DNA of 64,000 bases from Caprella mutica (GCA_947561585.1 CANNZV010001161.1:1-64000), one strand, 5' to 3'. Counted from the stretch's first letter, positions 1-11,956 are shown. Numbers and translations: made by a program. The notes: generated by a model from the sequence alone, not told the origin.

Positions 1-33
1 CTATGATATTATATCAAGGCTAAGATAATCTCA

Positions 34-237
34 ATGTACTCACGATCTGATCCACAAATTCTTAACGAATTTCTCACAGTTCCAAGCACCTTAGACTGCA
101 AACCTTCGCTATACCTACAACGCCTGAGAGCAAGCACTGCAACATGGAACCTGCCTGAAGGATTTCTCAAAAGCTATTTCCTGAACGCAATGCCGTCATC
201 AATCCGAAACAATTTGATAACAAATTCTGGAACACTC
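34..237 (+). pseudogene. gag: Gag fragment (N-terminal half) of a CsRn1-like retrotransposon
   Basis: The plus-strand reading frame encodes a stretch resembling the middle of CsRn1/Kabuki-type Gag: a DPQILNEFL segment, a PSLYLQRLRA segment and a FLKSYFLNAMPSSIRNNL segment. It ends abruptly at SGTL, where such Gags continue with a D-x-LA-x-LAD helix. That continuation (DDVAQLAD) is found on the opposite strand near 4540-4560. Immediately after the break lies an inverted primer-binding-site-like sequence and an LTR on the minus strand. This is therefore one half of a gag split by a rearrangement, not a functional gene. The left end may run beyond the window. Family assignment rests on remembered motif resemblance. 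Confidence 0.6.
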
Positions 238-248
238 CGGGGTCACCA
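233..248 (-). other. Primer binding site remnant (tRNA-Trp type)
   Basis: Read on the minus strand, the sequence TGGTGACCCCGGAGTG directly follows the LTR. The first 11 bases match the tRNA-Trp primer binding site typical of CsRn1-type elements; the following bases are shared with the inverted gag end, so the junction probably lies inside the site. Confidence 0.55.
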
Positions 249-803
249 CTTTGGGGATATAAATTGTAAACCCAACTAATAATAATTATTATATATAGCT
301 TGAATTAATCTATCTAACTATATTATTAAATTGAAATGGTTCTCCTAATCACTTTACTATTTAAAGAAGGCTAAATAAACGAAAGGGATAATGGTTTTAG
401 TTTAATATTTATAACTGACTAGGTAACTATTACAGAAAGAAGGTAAGCCTAAGATTTAATATTAATTAATAAAGTAACGAAAAGGAAGGTTGATAATATA
501 TAGGGAAAATAGAAATAAGGTAGGTGAATATGAAAATGTTATGTTGTAATCTTGGATTGGATCTAGGACTAGGACCCTGCAATAAATAGAGTAATCAATT
601 TATTGCATTCAAAATAATACCTATTTAAACATAAATTTATACACGAATAGCTAAATTAAGAGAAAGTATTACAAAAGTAAATGAACAAAAAGGTCCTATA
701 AACTCACCGGTGAACGGGTATATATAAACACAAAATAGAATGAATACACGCTAGGCTCGAGTTAGTTGAGGGCTTAATGACGAAGCTCGCGCTAGGATGT
801 ATG
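249..803 (-). repeat. LTR of the CsRn1-like element (approximate bounds)
   Basis: This non-coding stretch lies between the end of the integrase frame (808-806) and the primer-binding-site remnant (248-238), as expected for an LTR in minus orientation. Read on the minus strand it has a TATA-like TTTATATATA near 730-718 and an AATAAA polyadenylation signal near 605-595. The outer end near 803 is placed only by the integrase stop and the start of an ACATCCTAGCGCGAGC segment. No second copy is present, so the exact ends cannot be checked. Confidence 0.55.
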
Positions 804-805
804 AC

Positions 806-1935
806 TCAGGACTGGTGGAAATTGGATTTTGGTGGCTTTATATATGCTGGCTTTGGTTCACTGCGATTGGATCTGAAGTCTGGTTGAGGGCTGAATCGAA
901 CGGTGCGGCCTGAGCGCGTTTTCGAGACTGAGGGAGAAGTTGATTGATGTTCGACTATCTCTTGGTTAACGGGATGCTGTTCTCTTCTTGGTTTAGTGGG
1001 AATTTCTTGTGGAGTTTTTGTTTTAGATTTTGGTAAGTAGGCTGGTTTTAAACGGTCGATGGAGACTGTCGTTTTTCCTTGGGGCAGTTCAAGAAGAAAA
1101 AATTTTGGAGTTCGTTTAAGAACTTTGTACGGTCCTGTGTAAGGTGCTTCTAGGCTTCTTCGTACACGGTCCGTCCTCATCCAAACGTTTGGGGTTAAAA
1201 ATAAGTCTTTATGGATGTAGGAAGGAGGTGTCGTGTGACAGTCACCTGTCGATAAATCTTGAAAATTTATCGAGTGCATGGCATCAATGAAGGATCGGAT
1301 AGTTTCGTTGCTTGTTGTGTTTGTTTCTTTTTGTTCGATGATGGGATGGGGACAAAGTATATATGATCCTGTGACGGCTGTGAATGGAGAGTAATCTAAT
1401 GAGTTTGGAGACATACGGAAACTTAGAAGAACAATTGGTAATGATGAAAACCAATCAGTCTTCCGAGCCATGATGGATGCCTTTAGGGTTCGGTGGAATC
1501 GCTCTATGCTTCCGTTAGCTTGTGGATGATAGCTTGTTGTCCTAATGTGTGTGAAACCTATTAGTTTCGATAGTTCCGAGAATAGTTCACTTTCAAACTG
1601 TCCTCCCCTGTCGGTTACGACGTTGAGTGGTACACCGAAGCGGGTGATCCAGCCTGAAAGGAATGCTTGTGCAACAGTAGAGGCTGATATATCTGATAAT
1701 GGTATAGCTTCTGGCCAGCGTGTTGCTCGATCTATGCAGGTTAAGATGTATCTGAATGGAGTTGTGTCATTAGTCGCTGGTGGTAATGGTCCAACAATAT
1801 CTATGTGGATAGACTGGAATCTGTCAGAAGGGGATGATATTGGGTTTATCGGGGATCGTGTGTGTCTTATCACTTTGGATGATTGACAATCTAAGCAAGT
1901 TGACACATAGTCCTTGATGCTTTTGTCCATTGATG
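806..1935 (-). pseudogene. pol: Integrase part of pol, frame-disrupted
   Basis: This frame encodes the second half of the integrase zinc finger (CLDC near the start), then the DDE core: D in HIDIVGPLP, D in VTDRGGQFES and E in ANGSIERFH, followed by a basic C-terminal tail. The first half of the zinc finger (HKLSHLGAKT) is in the RT frame. The two are separated by what looks like one extra base in the A-run at 1936-1940, so RT and integrase no longer share a frame. The stop codon at 808-806 abuts the presumed LTR. It would catalyse insertion of retrotransposon cDNA, but is presumably inactive here. Confidence 0.8.
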
Positions 1936-3618
1936 GCCAAAAAGTATTGTTGTTTCACCAATTTAGATGTTGTTTTCGCTCCAAGGTGAGATAATTTGTG
2001 TAGAAATGATATCACATTTTCGCGAAGTGGTGCTGGTACAAATGGTCGAGGTTCTTTAGTGGAGGTGTCACACCACAAATCTAGAGAAGATTCGTGAGAT
2101 GGCAGTGAATATTGCTTGAGATGACATTTGAAGTTTTCTATTTCTGGATCATCAACTTGTGCATTTGCTATGCCTGGGAGGTCGAATACATCAACGTTGA
2201 TGGCGTTGACAGGGCGTGAGAGGCAGTCAGCAACTACGTTGTCGTGTCCTCGAACGTATTGAACATTGTCGACATACTCAGATATGAGAGACAGTTGTCG
2301 TTGCTGGCGATCAGATTTAGAGGTATTTTTGGAATAGAAGGCGGAAACGACTGGCTTGTGGTCTGTGAATAAAGTGACGTGATGTCCGTCAATTAAGAGT
2401 TTGAAATTAAGTACAGCTAGAAATGATGCAAGTAGTTCTCGATCGTATGTTGATAGAGTTTGCTGGGGTTGAGTTAACTTCTTTGAAAAGAAGGCTATCG
2501 GGTGAGGTGTGTTGTCAATCATTTGATACAATGCTGCTCCAGCAGCGTGATTGCTACTGTCGGTTACTAGTTGGTACTTTGATTCTTTTGGTGAGGGAAA
2601 CTCGAGTGTTGGACAGTTGGCAAGAGCTTGTTTCAAATTGTTGAAAGAAAGACTGGCTTCTTCTGTCCAAGGGAGTTCTTTAGTCTTAGGGTTGTTACGA
2701 AGTAGTTCAGTGAGGACGAATGCTATGTTTGCGAAGTCGGGAATCATGTGTCTGAAAAAGTTGATCATTCCCATGAAGCGTCTAACTTCTGTAGAGGTTT
2801 CTGGTAGGTTAAATTTAGAAATTGCATCTACTCGTTCTTTTGGTGGCCTAATGCCAATGGAACTGATTTCATATCCTAGGAAGTTAAGACTTGGTTTGAA
2901 AAATTCACATTTTTCGACTGTGATCCTTAGGTTGTGTTTCGATAATTCTTGAAGAACAGTGTGGATGTCTTGTGTATGTTCTTCTTCTGTATCACTAGCG
3001 ATCAATATGTCGTCCAAGTAAACAAACACATTTGATATGTTTGCTAAGATGGTGTCCATAAAGCGCTGGAAGGTACATCCGGCATTCTTGAGTCCGAAGG
3101 GCATGTAGAGGTATTCAAACAGTCCAAAAGGGGTTGTTATGGCTGTCTTTGGGATGTCATTAGGTGATACGGGTATTTGAAGATATGCTCGTTGAAGGTC
3201 GAGTTTAGAGAATATCTTTTTGTTGAAAAGAGACATCGTTAGGGATCGAAGGTGTGGAACAGGATATTTGTCCGATATGGTTGCAGAGTTCAGTCTTCGG
3301 TAGTCTCCACATGGTAGAAATTTTCCTGTTTCTCCTTTAGGAACGAGGTGCAAGGGTGCTGCCCATGGAGAGTTAGATCGTCGAACACGACCTGTGTCGA
3401 GAAGATACTGGAATTCTGCTCGAGCTATGTCTAGTTTGTTACCAGTTAGTGGTCTAGGTTTGTTTGCTATTGGCTCACTGTCGGCTGTGTCGATGTTGTG
3501 GAAGGTTCCGTTGAGTGGAGTTTCTTTTGTTAGTTGTAAAGGTGAAGTGAGAATGGGGTATTTAGACAGTATTTCTTGTGCTCGTGCATCAGTGTTTTTG
3601 TAACTTATAGATAGAATA
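1936..3618 (-). pseudogene. pol: Reverse transcriptase and RNase H part of pol
   Basis: The frame is open on the minus strand from a stop at about 3619 down to the frame break at 1936-1940. It encodes a Ty3/gypsy reverse transcriptase with the catalytic YLDDIL motif, GLKNAGCTFQRFM upstream of it, and an RNase H with the motifs LVTDSS and LFTDHKPV. It ends in the HKLSHLG half of the integrase zinc finger. There is no methionine near the domain start: the frame overlaps the protease frame by about 30 bases around 3589-3618. Whether that offset is a natural frameshift or a mutation is unclear. Confidence 0.82.
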
Positions 3619-4028
3619 AGTTATGCTTGTTTCATCTGAATCCTTGACTGGGATTCGGATATTGGTTATGGTGTCTCTGATGCATCGGTTTTTGCAGTCT
3701 ACTTCAAATTCGTAGTGGCTTAGAAAATCCAATCCTAGAATTGGCTGAGTTACATCTGCGACGACTAACGTCCAGTTGAATGTTCTTCGGATTGATTGAA
3801 TTTCTATTTTGGCGTCGTATTCACCGTGACATTTTATGATGTCACCTGCTGCAGTTGTTAAGCATACTGCTGTTGGTCGAAGATTAGAAAATCTTATATC
3901 TTTGAGGGGAATAATGGATAAGCTGGCACCAGTATCAACTAAAAAGTGATAACGTGTGTTACAAATTGTGGCAGAGATTTTCAGCGACAATCCGGGTGCC
4001 ACGGCGTTAGCGGATTGTCCTTCTAGTT
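3589..4028 (-). pseudogene. pol: Retropepsin (aspartic protease) part of pol
   Basis: A short frame encodes a retroviral-type protease: the active-site motif FLVDTGASLSIIP near its start, and the closing hydrophobic motif ILGLDFLSHY. It overlaps the end of gag (stop near 4025) in another frame and the start of the RT frame at 3589-3618. The role is cleavage of the Gag-Pol polyprotein. The surrounding element is rearranged and broken, so it is listed as a pseudogene although this domain itself looks undamaged. Confidence 0.75.
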
Positions 4029-4575
4029 TGACGGAGTTGAACGGTTTTCTCTAGAAGGAGAGGATGGTCTTGAAGGAGGACGTGAGTTGGGCATTGTTGT
4101 CACGGATGGAGAGTTCAGAATACACCAAGGTTTGCATCGATTCGCTGCTTCACCATAGTAAAGGTGGAATCGGCAGACTTTAGGTAGTTGTTTGTGGTTG
4201 AATGAGCGTACATTAGGGGGTATCTCTTGAGAATTATAGTTCATATACTGTTTTGAGCTATTTTGGTGGCTACGGTAGTTGTTGTTGTTTCCATACCAAT
4301 TTTCATTTTGGTAGTGATTTCGTTCATCGTTGGAGTGACTCATGGAGGAAGATTGATATCGAGAGCGGTTTTGAACTGGCTGACTTGTTGGATGGTAGTT
4401 AGGGGTTGGTGGATGATAGTTAGGTGTTGGCTGATGGTAGTTAGGGGCATAGCTTGCTGCTTGAATGGGGTTACAGTAAGCGTTGTTTGATTGACTATTA
4501 TATTCAATCAAGTTATCTGCTAGTTGTGCGACGTCATCTTGTAAGTCATTATATCCTGAGCTGATGTACTCTGAA
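4023..4575 (-). pseudogene. gag: Gag C-terminal half of the CsRn1-like element
   Basis: This frame encodes a helix DDVAQLADNLIEY, a Pro/Tyr/His/Asn-rich linker with repeated NYHPPTP units, and near the C-terminus a C-x2-H-x9-C-x3-C zinc finger (CRFHLYYGEAANRCKPWC). The C-H-C-C finger replaces the usual CCHC knuckle and is diagnostic for CsRn1-type Gags. The true gag homology begins near 4560. The residues before it are read from flanking DNA rich in an ACTCTGAACC motif. The missing N-terminal half is at 34-237 on the opposite strand. Confidence 0.7.
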
Positions 4576-6334
4576 CCGTAAGACAAATGCCAATATACCT
4601 ACTCTGAACCATAAACTTATGTAAAGTTATGTACTCTGAATCATAAGCTAATTTAAAATATCAATCATCCAATATTATTTTCCATAAACAATATTCATAA
4701 ATTTTATTTCCGAAGCCAAGTGTGAAAAGAAAAAGTGTATGTAGGTTAGAGGTAGACGTAACTGAAGAGGTTAAAAAAATATTTCAAAGAAATGACACAA
4801 AATAATCACTACTTTGCTTTATGGGGAATGCCTTTTATTTACTAATGTAATGTAACAACTACTATAAAAAATACAATAAGTCAGCAACTGCCTAAACTCA
4901 TCGAATATAAATTACCTATCATTATAAATCTTAATCGGCCAGTCAATCATACTCTATTTCTGCAATGTCGTTGGCACAGTTCAAAAGAGTTTCAAGTGCA
5001 GTGTTTCTCATCGTCAACTCTTCTGTGTGCACTACTAAGAACTATAGTCTTCAAACAAACCTAGCTTCTCCTCGGCCGATGAGTAGGTACAAACTGTATA
5101 TAGGTAACCCATCTCAATGGAATGTAGACGCGGCAGTAAAGAGTGGGAAAAACTGCATTTGTATATGCTGACGTTACTGAACAGAGTTCTGAGAAGTAGG
5201 AGGTATCAAGACAACTTTATAAAGTGAATATATAAATATAGGGTCAATTCGAAACATGCCAAAATTAGGTATACCTAATTTGAATTAAATGGCGCAAGTC
5301 ACGTGCATTTTGTGTAGTAAAGTTTAGGTAATACTAATATATGTCAAGATTATATGTGTTAGCTCGTTGGCTAGATATCATGGTAAGTATCTACTTAAAT
5401 AGTTAGGAAAATTTTTTTAAACTTTTATCAAGTTCAAGAAAGTTTTTATTTTAATATATTATAAAATATTTATTGCTATTATAAGATGTGTACTACTAAT
5501 TAAGCAACACACGATATTCTAAGACGCATAAACCGTATACGTATAGGGTAACATGACAATATATGTATTAAGTAAAACGTAAATATTGAAAATTTGAGGG
5601 TTTCTTAAAGTTCCTCACCAAGCTCCGAGAAAAAATGAGTTTATTTCATAATATTATAGAATTAAGGACTAGCATCATTGATCTGCACACCGCATTAAAT
5701 TCTGTCATCTACCTACATATATATATTTTTATATGCTTTCAAAATTTTTCGTACTCAGCGTGCAACGATTGTACGAAACACATATCTGTCGGTGAAGAAA
5801 AATATTGTACACACTTTGTTTTGATTTCTAATTTGATTTTATAAACAAAAAATTCATGATCTACGTGTGTGTAAGATTTAAATTGTATCCTGAAGTATAT
5901 AAACGTTTCTGTAATAAGTAAATCAATTTTTTTATACATTCACAGGGGTATTTATTATTTAATATAGAAATGATTATACCTACCGTGTTGACATTCAAAA
6001 CAAACTAGGTTCATTCTTTTACTTAGGAGTGAAAATTAAGAAGTCGCAAGTGAAACGAGTATTGCAGATTTTTAATATAAAAAATTGTATTTATAGAACG
6101 TAACTATAAATAGTTAGACACATGTAATGTAAACTGTTATACCGACTTGACTTCCAACTTTACCTCTTCACTCAACCAACTTGTTAAATATAACATAATC
6201 TGCGTTATTGCAGAACGCATAGGCAATTTGAACCGCATTATAATTAAAATGGGGAAAAAAAACACGCGCACCTATTTACATTTGAGTTATGTTGAGCTGC
6301 GTCCACGCCATAAATTTCTATTTTTGTGCTCGTG
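4569..6334. other. AT-rich stretch without a recognisable gene
   Basis: The left edge, 4569-4650, carries three loose copies of ACTCTGAAYCRTAA next to the gag breakpoint. The rest is AT-rich. The open frames at 4965-5171 and 5635-5939 are short, lack codon bias or homology that I recognise, and are not supported. Confidence 0.5.
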
Positions 6335-6339
6335 TTCGT

Positions 6340-6800
6340 TTATTTTTGGTGTTCGTGATCACAGAACATTGAATAGAAGAAGAAGTGTAGATCCCATTAT
6401 ATTACTCTTGAGTGCCGTTTACAGTGACGTCACTTAAACTAGAGCCACTCAGCCAATCAGAGGCTTCGTTTCACCAGTTCTGATTGAGTCCGTATTACAA
6501 CCGAAATGGTGTCAATTTGTGTTTGTTACAAAGAAGATTAGTTTATTATTGCTTAATAGCTGGGCTATAGAATATAGATAATCGTGTACATAATTTGGTA
6601 GGAAGATATGACTCCCAGCAAAGATAATGAGCTGAGGTAGAATGCACGCTCAAACTGTTTTCGAGAGAGTGTTTATAGTGACGTCAGCGATCAATGGACG
6701 TGATTGGTTGAAATTTCACGACTGGGTACACCATGTGTACACGTTCGATCTGAGCTTCTTCTTGTTCAATGTTCTGTGTTCGTGATGATGTCAATCACAG
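6340..6800. mobile_element. Foldback element with paired TGACGTCA sites
   Basis: The arms are inverted and imperfect. The left arm, 6351-6393, contains CACAGAACATTGAA; the right arm, 6747-6786, contains its reverse complement TTCAATGTTCTGTG. Inside, TGACGTCA occurs at 6425-6432 and again at 6679-6686. No ORF lies inside, so this looks like a MITE or foldback transposon. Exact ends and target duplication were not identified. Confidence 0.5.
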
Positions 6801-6979
6801 TACATAACAGAAAATTTCTGTGTTTTCTAACTGATTCGAAAACTCTGACCAATAACACTGAAATGCCTGTTTTATAACTTTTCTATATACCTTAGTACTT
6901 ACATAGAGTTAAAAATTTATGAACTTTTAGTTCTTCATGATGAATTAGATTAATAGCTTCCCAAAATGCATTGAGCGTA

Positions 6980-7116
6980 TTTTAATCGGTATCCAAGAAA
7001 CCTGCAGGTATCATGGATACACATATAAATAAAATAATACTAATTAGTGTCTATCGTAATTTCTTATATGACCGAAAATGAGGAACCGACCAATAATTCG
7101 TAACTTACCCTAACGG
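6980..7116. mobile_element. MITE family M, right half
   Basis: It ends in ATTCGTAACTTACCCTA, the right terminus of the palindromic family described at 13643-13910. It also shares that copy's inner ACCTGCAGGTAT core (near 7000). The left arm is missing. Confidence 0.55.
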
Positions 7117-7119
7117 TAC

Positions 7120-8340
7120 TTTTAAAGGTGTGAACAGTGATTTTGTTTTTGTTTGATAAAATGCCTAAAATGATTGATAGTGTGGACGCGGCAGTGAAAT
7201 TACAACACTTTTCACCAGTTTCACTCGAGCAGTGTTAGCATGAGGTTGTGAAAATGAATCTCTCTCTCCCACTTTACTGAGTCTGAGTGCATGTTTCTAA
7301 TATAAACTCTTGTGTTTCTCTCAACAAATGACAGTTGCTATTTATTATCATGTGATTTTATTACTGGTGTTGTCGTCTGCAAGTTGTATCGTATTTGCAC
7401 TTCTTAATTACATTTTGGACCAATATTTCCCTAAAAAGATTTCAAGAGCAGGAGACAATTCAGAATCCAGATACCGACCTATATTATAGCCTATAGGTTC
7501 TCTCTACACCAAATCCATTCCTACAACTTTATTATTATTTAGAAGTTGAATTAGAACTAACTATAGTTATTTACCTAATATAATAATTTTTATTAATATT
7601 ATGCAAATCTTTGACATTAGTACGGTAGTACTAGTACTTATGTACCTACCTTATAAAGTTTTAATACCTACCTATATTTTTTTGGTCAATTAAGGCCCCA
7701 GTGATAAATAATTAAATATACCTAATTTCGGTATATTTGTGCTTTAGATCCGCTTAGCTTTTGATATTTTGACACTTTTTATAGGTAAAAATAGCCATTT
7801 CAAGATGTTTTTCAAGAATAGGTACCATTTGTTGTGGAAACTCTTAGTTTTCGACATATAGCGAATTTTTTTCCGATATGTTAGGTTTCGTTTGTGGGTC
7901 TGGTAAGATACATTTGCAGTTTTTCTGATATAACGTCACAAATACGTATATCAGGGGGCGTGCCTCCCCCTGAAACCGCCTGCCAGGTCATTAAAAAATC
8001 ATGAAGTCTGTGAAGTGTGCAGCACGACAAACTAGCGGATACAGTGAACTACATTAACGGTTTCATGTCAAAAATATCCAAAAGGCGGAAACTTAATTGT
8101 GCTATATCTTGAAAACAAAGCATTTGTATTCATGGAAAACATCTTCAAATGACTCCTTTTAACTATTTTAAGTGTTGAAATAAAAAATACTGAGACTGAC
8201 CTAAAGCACAAAAATTTCAAATAACATTTCCAAATTATCTACATGTTAAACTGAATTAGCAAATTGCATATCAAATAAAATTTGTATACCTAGCTAGTCT
8301 AATTATTTAGATATAAACATATTGTCTGAAGTTGTATGCT
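7120..8340. other. Intergenic DNA without a gene
   Basis: AT-rich. A short segment near 8010-8040 (AACTAGCGGATACA) recurs near 10925-10945, so it belongs to some dispersed repeat. I see nothing else. Confidence 0.45.
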
Positions 8341-8343
8341 GTT

Positions 8344-8390
8344 ATAGGGTAAGGTACGAATTATCGGTCTGTTTCACATCTTCGGTCATA
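8344..8390. mobile_element. MITE family M, left end fragment
   Basis: TAGGGTAAGG followed by ACGAATTATCGG and a CTTCGGTCATA segment matches the left arm of family M. No right arm follows at the usual distance. Confidence 0.5.
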
Positions 8391-8548
8391 TCTGATAACC
8401 AATCTGGCCTATTAAAATTTCAGATTAACATATCATGACCTGTGTTTAACACCAACTTTCCGAGTACTGTGAGCCTAAATAAGTGTCAGAGTATTCTCAC
8501 ATTAACCGATTTCTTTTAGCTAAATGTTAATAATTAGCTATAATGCGA

Positions 8549-8706
8549 CTAGGCAAGTTTCGAGTTATCGTACGGTTCTACATTTTCGATCATAGAAGAT
8601 CAAAAAATATAATTCAACATTCTAACTCTTATTTTGATAATTATTATACTTTTTTCTTATATGATCGAAAATGTGGAACTGTTCGCTAATTCGGAACTTA
8701 CTTAGG
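8549..8706. mobile_element. MITE family M, nearly complete copy
   Basis: The left arm contains GGTTCTACATTTTCGATCAT and the right arm contains its inverted partner ATGATCGAAAATGTGGAAC, giving a roughly 45 bp inverted repeat around a short AT-rich centre. No coding capacity. Confidence 0.6.
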
Positions 8707-9059
8707 TACCGTTTTATTCTATAATCATGTGTTCGGTACAGTAGGCGATCACTGGGTATTTTTATTTTGTCTGCATGTAGGTCTTCTTGCATATAATAAA
8801 GTCCTGCAATGTATTGTAGATTTATAAAAAAAAAACGTTGCAAATCATCAATGTCTTTAATTTATGAATAATTTATTCTATGAATGGAAGTTAACTGTTA
8901 TTAACTGCTATTTTTATTAATTTACAAAAAACATACAGTACCAGAAATATCCGCATTTCCATCACTGCATGTGGCGCCACATTCGTTAATAAGTACCTAG
9001 ATATCTTTTAAATGTGCATGCAATTTTCATCTTTCGTTCATCCACTGAGTAGATTTACT

Positions 9060-9205
9060 GCATCCATGAGCATTCCTTCTGACGGTGGTAGGTGACTTTG
9101 TTCATGGAGCCACTTTCCCTTCTGACTGGTCCTTCAAATTCCTTTGTATTTATTTTTCCTTGTGACGTTAGTTGGTGCTAAAGTAGACGTTAAACCCCTT
9201 AACAA
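9060..9205. repeat. Interspersed repeat family R, partial copy
   Basis: It shares with the copies at 14388, 31520 and 35383 the sequence GTAGGTGACTTTGTTCATGG, a CCACTTTC...TCTGACTG segment and the terminal GACGTTAAA. This is probably a retroposon (SINE-like or the 3' end of a LINE). Class not established. Confidence 0.5.
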
Positions 9206-9320
9206 TGTTGTTAATAAGGAAGTAGCTAAAATAACTGTTTCATTCGCTCCATTTCAGGTACAGGTAGCTAATTAGGCAGGTAAGTAGGTACTATTTGAAC
9301 AAGGTTGCAGCCACACTTGT

Positions 9321-9895
9321 TTTTTGTACTCTGGGTGCATGGTACAGTGTACCGTGTACTCCAGGTACATGTTAGAGTGCACCGTGTACTCCAGGTACAT
9401 GTTAGAGTGCACCGTGTACTCTGGGTACATGGTACAGTGCACCGTGTACTCTGGGTACATGGTACAGTGCACCGTGTACTCTGGGTACATGGTACAGTGC
9501 ACCGTGTACTCTGGGTACATGTTAGAGTGCACCGTGTACTCTGGGTACATGTTAGAGTGCACCGTGTACTCTGGGTACATGTTAGAGTGCACCGTGTACT
9601 CTGGGTACATGGTACAGTGCACCGTGTACTCTGGGTACATGGTACAGTGCACCGTGTACTCTGGGTACATGTTAGAGTGCACCGTGTACTCTGGGTACAT
9701 GTTAGAGTGCACCGTGTACTCTAGCTACACGTTAGAGTGCACCGTGTACTCTAGGTACACGTTAGAGTGCACCGTGTACTCTAGGTACACGTTAGAGTGC
9801 ACCGTGTACTCTAGGTACACGTTAGAGTGCACAGTGTACTCTAGGTACACGTTAGAGTGCACAGTGTACTCTAGGTACATGTTTATATGTACCAT
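9321..9895. repeat. Minisatellite, 30 bp unit, about 19 copies
   Basis: The unit runs CTCTGGGTACATG then GTACAGTGCACCGTGTA. It has two main variants (GGTACAG versus GTTAGAG in the middle) that occur in runs. The period is divisible by three, so several frames on both strands stay open; these are artefacts of the repeat and not genes. Confidence 0.92.
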
Positions 9896-9899
9896 TTAC

Positions 9900-11180
9900 T
9901 GATTGGCTATAGAAAAAATCAGACAAAAACGTGTCATACGCTGCAGTTGAGAATTAATGTTCCCTTTGCATTTAAAATTTAGATGCGAATATTTCTCTCT
10001 GTTATTACGTATGCATTATTTTACTGTTAATATTTCCTAATGTAAATGTTCTTCAACAAGTTTATCTCATTACATTATCCTTGAGATGATCAACATATTG
10101 AATGATCTGTTATGTTAATGATATTAATAACCATTGGATAATACTATTTAAATAATAGCAAAGTCACAATTACAAGATGCGTATTAAATACGGGATGAAA
10201 ATCACAATGGGTTATTATTAGAAAAATATTAAAATATATTATTTGTGTCGAGAAATGTTCTCTTCAAAATTAATATATATATTTTTATTTTTTTATACGA
10301 TTTTTTAATTAATACTTATTAAAAAATTTATCCTGTACTTAATTCACATCAGGTTATTGCACATTTAACTCCATTTTAATCATTGGATGTTAGCAAGGGC
10401 TTAATTATCTTGCTTCCAATGTTACCCACTTTTTGTATTTTAATGAAATAAAAGACTGCAGACAACCTAATTTTTACTGTGCTAATGACGTCATTTTTTT
10501 GAACTAATTTTTACCTAATTTTTTATTTCATTCAATAATCCAAAAGTTTGTAGATTAATTCAAATGAATATATAATATTTAATCGCAGATACTTGAATAA
10601 TCTAATAAAACATTTTCATTAAGATTGTTTAATGATTAGTTAAAGAGATTAGGAGTTTAAAACAATTGTTCAAAATGTGATCATATTTCATTTTTTCTAC
10701 TAGTCTAAATATTTTCCTTATCAATAGACTAAGATACTAATTAATTATCTTAAGCTATTTCAGCTCTAGAGGCAAACAGTGAATAGCTTAAGCTATTCCA
10801 GTTAACTTGTTCAACCGTAGTACTTTGGCATGCTAAGTCCACGTGATTCAGTATTTTGATGGTCATCTAGTTTATACCCAGGGAAAAATTTAACGTTGTC
10901 TCTGAAAAGTGCGCAGTACATCAAACTAGCGGATACAACAAACTAAAAGCAGTCATTTATATGTTGAGAGGCCATTTGTAATTCCGAAACCGAACTTTCC
11001 GTCCACCTAATCTTCTATGGCCCCACCTTAAATCTCTCTCTCTCTCTCTGGGTACTTAAACTGTACTACTCTCAGATGTATATTTTGATGCCAAACCAAA
11101 TTTATTGGTGTGACTAGTCACTAGTTAGTTAGTACGTGTTACTTTTAACTAGTTTTTTAAACGCAATAACAGACTATACC
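9900..11180. other. AT-rich intergenic DNA without a gene
   Basis: No ORF, RNA gene or clear repeat structure beyond a short dispersed segment near 10905-10945 and a CT microsatellite (CTCTCTCTCTCTC) near 11035-11050. Confidence 0.45.
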
Positions 11181-11314
11181 AAAGGTAAACTACTGAATTA
11201 TCGAGCAGTTCCACATTTTCGATCATATAAAGAAATTATGTAATTGATACCAATTAGGAAAAAATTCTCAGTGATCGAAAATGTGTAATCGTTCGCTAAC
11301 TCAGAAGGTACCCT
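11181..11314. mobile_element. MITE family M copy
   Basis: GAATTATCGAGCAGTTCCAC with CATTTTCGATCATAT on the left is mirrored by GTGATCGAAAATGTG and a degenerate GGTACCCTA end on the right. Short palindromic element without coding capacity. Confidence 0.55.
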
Positions 11315-11910
11315 AAGTAGTTATCTTTAATAACGAGTCCGTTTATTGCTATTAGGCTCATAAAGTTTTATGGTGTTTTTCTGTATCATTTCGACAGAAC
11401 AATCCCACCTCTGTGTCAGTTCAACCAAATGCTGCCTATTGGTATTCAACACGTCGCTTTGTAATATTATAATTATTATATCATTATTATTCTTCACCAT
11501 GTCCAAAGGTGAAACCTATATCCTAAATAATATATCGATATGTCTAGAGTATATTATAAAATCTTCCATTGACGTACATAGTGATGCGTGATTTAAAAAA
11601 AAAATGATATTTTCGTTTTTTTTAAAGATTTTCATGGAAGTTATGGTGGGGTCATAGATGATTAAAAGAGGTCCCTAATTAATCTTCCATAGCCCCATCT
11701 TAACTTTTTCGTTGAGTTTTTAAAGCAATGATTGAAGTCGTTAAACTAAGTAGAGTTTTCAGCTCTATAACCGATATCGTATGGTTATTATTTTTGTTTC
11801 TTGTTTACTTCTTTCACTCAATTTTAATTCTTTCATTTATTTTACTTTTTGAGTTTTCAAAATTTTGATACCTGATTTTTAGGGATAAAAATTAGATTTA
11901 ACTTTTTCTA

Positions 11911-11956
11911 ATACGATCGAAAATGTGGACCCGTGCGATAATCCGTAACTTACCCT
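11911..11956. mobile_element. MITE family M, right end fragment
   Basis: ACGATCGAAAATGTGGAC followed by ATAATCCGTAACTTACCCTA is the family M right terminus. Confidence 0.5.

Larger units (their letters stand above)
34..4586 (-). mobile_element. Rearranged Ty3/gypsy retrotransposon, CsRn1/Kabuki-like, defective
   Basis: On the minus strand, in order from 4586 down, are the gag C-terminal half with a C-x2-H-x9-C-x3-C finger, a retropepsin, reverse transcriptase, RNase H, integrase, an LTR and a partial tRNA-Trp primer binding site. The gag N-terminal half lies beyond this on the plus strand. The C-H-C-C finger and the Trp primer site are hallmarks of the CsRn1 clade. The element is dead: gag is split, integrase is out of frame with RT, and no left LTR is seen. 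Confidence 0.75.

Noticed and set aside
9272..9902. Long open frames on both strands, 139-192 codons
   Set aside because: They are produced by the 30 bp minisatellite, whose period is a multiple of three. The proteins are pure repeat with no start context or unique sequence.
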